The position numbers were made by a program, and so were the translations under genes. Source: Paragemmobacter straminiformis (GTDB lineage Bacteria; Pseudomonadota; Alphaproteobacteria; Rhodobacterales; Rhodobacteraceae). From it: a DNA stretch of 64,000 nucleotides. The notes below the pieces were generated by a model that did no database searches, was not told the origin of the DNA, and saw only the letters and a list, made by a program, of their open reading frames with translations. Below, in pieces: positions 61,094-64,000 of the stretch. Position 1 is the stretch's first letter. Each line of letters begins with the position of its first letter. The DNA is taken from the NCBI RefSeq assembly GCF_014243445.1, contig NZ_JACLQD010000002.1, forward strand, positions 806,001-870,000, in the 5' to 3' direction.

Positions 61094-61975
61094 ATGAACA
61101 CGCCGAAACCCAATCTCGACACGCCGCGCGGATTTGCCTTTGCGCTTGCCGCCTACCTGCTCTGGGGCTTTCTGCCGCTTTACATGAAGGCGCTGTCCCA
61201 TGTGCCGGTGGCCGAGGTGATCGCCCATCGGGTGGTCTGGTCGGTGCCGGTGGCCGGGGCCGTGCTGGTCTGGCTGGGGCGGACGGCCGAGTTGCGGGCG
61301 GCGCTGCGCACGCCGCGCATGCTGGGGATGGGCGCGGTCACGGCGGCGCTGATCACGGTGAACTGGGGCATCTACGTCTGGGCCATCCAAAGCGGCCACG
61401 CGCTGGAAGCGGCACTTGGCTATTACATCAATCCGCTCTTCTCGGTGTTCCTCGGGGCGGTCCTGCTCAAGGAAAGGCTGTCGGTCGCGCAATGGGCGGC
61501 CATCGGGCTGGCGGTGCTGGCCGTTCTGGTGCTGACGGTCGAGGCGGGGCAAGTGCCCGTCGTCGCGCTGGGGCTGACCCTGTCCTGGGGCGCTTACGCC
61601 TATTTCAAGAAGATGCTTCCCATCGGGCCCAATCAGGGCTTCATGCTGGAAGTGCTGATCCTGTCGCCCTTTGCGCTTGGCTATCTGCTCTGGCGCGGAA
61701 CGGAGGGTGCGGTCTTTACCGCCGACGCGCTGACCATAACCCTGCTTCTGGCAGCGGGGATCGTGACGGCGGTGCCGCTGATGCTTTACGCCAATGGCGC
61801 CAAGTTGCTGAAGCTGTCGACCATCGGCATCCTGCAATATACCGCGCCGACGATGATCTTCCTGACCGCCGTGTTCCTGTTCGACGAACCCTTCGGTTTT
61901 GCCCGCGCCATCGCCTTTCCGATGATCTGGGCCGCCCTTGCGATTTACACGCTGGCACTGTTTCGCGGCAAATAA
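61094..61975 (+). CDS. rarD: EamA-family transporter RarD
   Basis: This 293-residue membrane protein opens with RGFAFALAAYLLWGFLPLYMKALSHVPVAEVIAHRVVWSVPVAGAVL, the RarD form of the DMT family, and has WGIYVWAIQSGHALEAALGYYINPLFSVFLGAVLLKERLS in the middle. It is predicted to have ten helices. RarD was first linked to chloramphenicol sensitivity, but its natural substrate is unclear. It ends 50 bases before the convergent anmK gene. Confidence 0.9.
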   Translation: MNTPKPNLDTPRGFAFALAAYLLWGFLPLYMKALSHVPVAEVIAHRVVWSVPVAGAVLVWLGRTAELRAALRTPRMLGMGAVTAALITVNWGIYVWAIQSGHALEAALGYYINPLFSVFLGAVLLKERLSVAQWAAIGLAVLAVLVLTVEAGQVPVVALGLTLSWGAYAYFKKMLPIGPNQGFMLEVLILSPFALGYLLWRGTEGAVFTADALTITLLLAAGIVTAVPLMLYANGAKLLKLSTIGILQYTAPTMIFLTAVFLFDEPFGFARAIAFPMIWAALAIYTLALFRGK

Positions 61976-62024
61976 CGGGGCCGCGCGGGTTTGGCGGGCC
62001 GTTCAACAGGCAGGGCCGGACGCG

Positions 62025-63131
62025 TCAATCGGGGCGGCTGATCTTTCCGCCGCCGATCAGGGCGGGAACGCCCGTGGTGCCGGGGCCAGACGTGGGCAGG
62101 CCGCGCGCCACGCGGACGGCGAGGAAGGCGAAGGCCTGAGCCTCGAGCATGTCGCCGTTCAGACCGGCGGCCTCGACGGGTTCGGCGTCGAGACGCAGGC
62201 GGCGCGACAGTTCGGCCATCAGCGTGGCGTTGTGACGCCCTCCTCCGGTGACCAGAAGCCGCGAGATCGGGGTCGGGAAATGTTCGGCCCCGCGTGCCAC
62301 GGCGGCGGCACTGGCTGCGGTCAGGGTGGCTGCGGCATCCTGCGGCGACAGGTGTCCGGTGGGCAGGGCGGCGTGGAAATCGTTGCGGTCCAGCGATTTG
62401 GGCGGCATCCGATAAAAATAGGGATGGTCGAGGAAGCGGGCAATCAGCGCCTCGTCCACCGTCCCTGTCGCGGCGAATGCGCCGCCCTCGTCCTGCGGTT
62501 TTCCGGTCAGGCGTTGCATCAGGTCGTTCAGCGGGGCATTGGCGGGGCCTGTGTCGAAGGCGAGAAGCGCGCCCGCCTGTTCCGGAGCGCCGTGGCGCGG
62601 GTCGATCCAGGTGACATTGCCCACCCCGCCAAGATTGAGGATCGCAAGCGGCCTGTCAGCCCCGATCTGCCGGGCGCAGGCGAAATGGAAGAAGGGGGCA
62701 AGCGGGGCGCCCTGCCCCCCCATCGCCACATCGTTGCTGCGGAAATCCCAGACGACCGGAAGGCCGAGCGTGCGGGCGAGAAGGTCGCCGTCGCCCGCCT
62801 GATGCGTTCCGCGCCCGCGCGGATCATGGGCAAGCGTCTGGCCGTGAAAGCCCGCAATCTCGGCCCCCGAGAAACGCGACATCAGTTCGGCATGGGCCGT
62901 CTCGACCACCTCGGCTGCGGCCTGCACAGCGGCATCGCCCGGCCATTGGCCAAAGGCCGCGCGGATGGTGGCCTGTTCGGCGGGCGTGTAGGGTCGATAG
63001 GCCGTCGGGCCGAAATCGAGGACGCGCTCGCCATCGGTCAGCACCATTGCGGCGTCCACCCCGTCGAGAGAGGTGCCCGACATCGTGCCCAAGGCCCAGA
63101 CAGCCCCGCCTATCGTCGCGCCGCTTCGCAT
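62025..63131 (-). CDS. anmK: Anhydro-N-acetylmuramic acid kinase
   Basis: This 368-residue ASKHA-type kinase has the AnmK signature [20 protein letters not shown] near the N-terminus. [44 protein letters not shown] and [14 protein letters not shown] follow. It phosphorylates 1,6-anhydro-MurNAc recovered from peptidoglycan turnover, giving MurNAc-6-phosphate. It is divergent from tyrS, as in many alphaproteobacteria, with a 60-base gap between the two starts. Confidence 0.95.
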   Translation of the reverse strand: MRSGATIGGAVWALGTMSGTSLDGVDAAMVLTDGERVLDFGPTAYRPYTPAEQATIRAAFGQWPGDAAVQAAAEVVETAHAELMSRFSGAEIAGFHGQTLAHDPRGRGTHQAGDGDLLARTLGLPVVWDFRSNDVAMGGQGAPLAPFFHFACARQIGADRPLAILNLGGVGNVTWIDPRHGAPEQAGALLAFDTGPANAPLNDLMQRLTGKPQDEGGAFAATGTVDEALIARFLDHPYFYRMPPKSLDRNDFHAALPTGHLSPQDAAATLTAASAAAVARGAEHFPTPISRLLVTGGGRHNATLMAELSRRLRLDAEPVEAAGLNGDMLEAQAFAFLAVRVARGLPTSGPGTTGVPALIGGGKISRPD

Positions 63132-63191
63132 CTTCCTTTCACCCCCTGCGCCCGTTATACCCCACGGCGCAGTTTAAAGCACGGGTGACAC

Positions 63192-64000
63192 ATGACCTAC
63201 CATGCCAAATCGGACTTCATGCGGACGATGATCGAGCGCGGCTATCTGGCCGATTGCACCGACTATCAGGCGCTGGACGAAGCGTTCCTGAAAGGCGTGG
63301 TTCCGGGCTATATCGGGTTCGATGCAACGGCGAAGTCGTTGCATGTCGGCAGCCTGATCCAGATCATGATGCTGCGCTGGATGCAGAAATGCGGCGGCAA
63401 GCCCATCGTGCTGATGGGCGGGGGCACGACCAAGATCGGCGACCCCTCGTTCCGCGCCGACGAGCGCCCTCTTCTGACCGACGCGCAGATCGACGAGAAC
63501 ATCGCGGGCATCAAACGGGCCTTTGCGCCCTATGTCACCTTTGGCGACGGGCCGACCGATGCGATCATGGTCAACAATGCCGAGTGGCTCGACAGTCTGA
63601 ACTATATCGGTTTCCTGCGCGACATCGGACGGCATTTCAGCGTCAACCGGATGCTGTCGTTTGAATCGGTCAAGTCGCGGCTGGACCGCGAGCAGTCGCT
63701 GAGCTTCCTCGAATTCAACTACATGATCCTTCAGGCCTACGACTTCCTCGAACTGAACCGCCGCTACGGCTGCCTCGTGCAGATGGGCGGGTCGGACCAG
63801 TGGGGGAACATCGTCAACGGGGTCGACCTGACGCGGCGGGTGATCGAGCATGAGGTTTACGGGCTGACCTCGCCGCTGTTGACCACGAGCGACGGCAAGA
63901 AGATGGGCAAAAGCCAGAACGGGGCCGTCTGGCTGAACGGCGACCTCTTGTCGCCCTATGAATTCTGGCAGTTCTGGCGCAACACGACCGATGCCGATGT
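63192..64000 (+). CDS. tyrS: Tyrosyl-tRNA synthetase (3' partial)
   Basis: The first 269 residues are in the window and the frame is open at the end. Class I synthetase motifs are KSLHVGSL (HIGH-like, His51) and KKMGKSQNG (KMSKS-like, residues 237-241). [21 protein letters not shown] is the Tyr-site region. It charges tRNA-Tyr with tyrosine in the cytoplasm. Family length is about 415 residues, so the anticodon-binding S4 part lies beyond the edge. It is divergent from anmK, and [19 protein letters not shown] sets the start. Confidence 0.95.
   Translation, partial: MTYHAKSDFMRTMIERGYLADCTDYQALDEAFLKGVVPGYIGFDATAKSLHVGSLIQIMMLRWMQKCGGKPIVLMGGGTTKIGDPSFRADERPLLTDAQIDENIAGIKRAFAPYVTFGDGPTDAIMVNNAEWLDSLNYIGFLRDIGRHFSVNRMLSFESVKSRLDREQSLSFLEFNYMILQAYDFLELNRRYGCLVQMGGSDQWGNIVNGVDLTRRVIEHEVYGLTSPLLTTSDGKKMGKSQNGAVWLNGDLLSPYEFWQFWRNTTDAD

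Noticed and set aside
63192-64000. KMGKS instead of KMSKS in tyrS as an inactivating change
   Set aside because: Gly at the third position is usual in bacterial TyrRS of this group, so I treat it as normal.

Overview
The window is high-GC alphaproteobacterial DNA that fits a Rhodobacteraceae (Rhodobacter/Gemmobacter/Roseobacter-like) chromosome. The evidence is the gene content: rhaRSTPQUK facing rhaDI, the tdm-dmmCBAD and tmm methylated-amine genes, a B12-dependent ribonucleotide reductase, and TctCBA-TctDE transport. A recurrent intergenic repeat of the AAATATCCTCGGGG type points the same way. Genes are tightly packed, often with ATGA stop/start overlaps. I saw no tRNA, rRNA, CRISPR array or intact insertion sequence.

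Layout. 1-1.5 kb: 3' end of a hybrid sensor kinase. 1.76-5.56 kb: a partial Tad/Flp pilus locus (pilin, prepilin peptidase, CpaB, CpaE-like ATPase, two TadE-like pseudopilins) without the secretin, the motor ATPase or TadBC. 5.68-9.88 kb: an RND efflux pair. 9.95-15.8 kb: a GntR regulator and a DUF1330 protein divergent from an uncharacterised catabolic operon (DUF1185 protein, alpha/beta hydrolase, flavin reductase fused to a degenerate Nudix-like domain, LLM flavin monooxygenase, aldehyde dehydrogenase). Its composition recalls the Rut pyrimidine pathway but is distinct. 15.8-18.1 kb: motAB-like stator genes, with a His-rich MotB N-terminus, plus a small membrane protein. 18.3-29 kb: a complete L-rhamnose catabolism and ABC uptake locus with a helically phased operator array between the divergent units.

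29.2-36.3 kb: a TPR/GT41 (SPINDLY/OGT-like) protein glycosyltransferase in one operon with CDP-glucose formation, 4,6-dehydration, C-methylation, epimerisation and reduction genes, followed by a rhodanese. 36.3-46.5 kb: trimethylamine catabolism. Tmm oxidises TMA to TMAO, Tdm demethylates TMAO to dimethylamine, and the DmmDABC system demethylates dimethylamine to methylamine. An APC permease sits between them, and the three transcripts share an AT-rich dyad upstream. 46.7-53 kb: a TctDE two-component system, a solute-binding protein and the tripartite transporter TctCBA.

53-64 kb: mostly housekeeping genes. These are nrdJ with a NrdR-box candidate, three EamA-type permeases, a Fur/Mur regulator, enolase, anmK and the 5' part of tyrS. 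The candidates for less-described biology are the DUF1185/LLM operon, the GT41 plus CDP-sugar operon, and the shared regulatory dyads of the methylamine genes.
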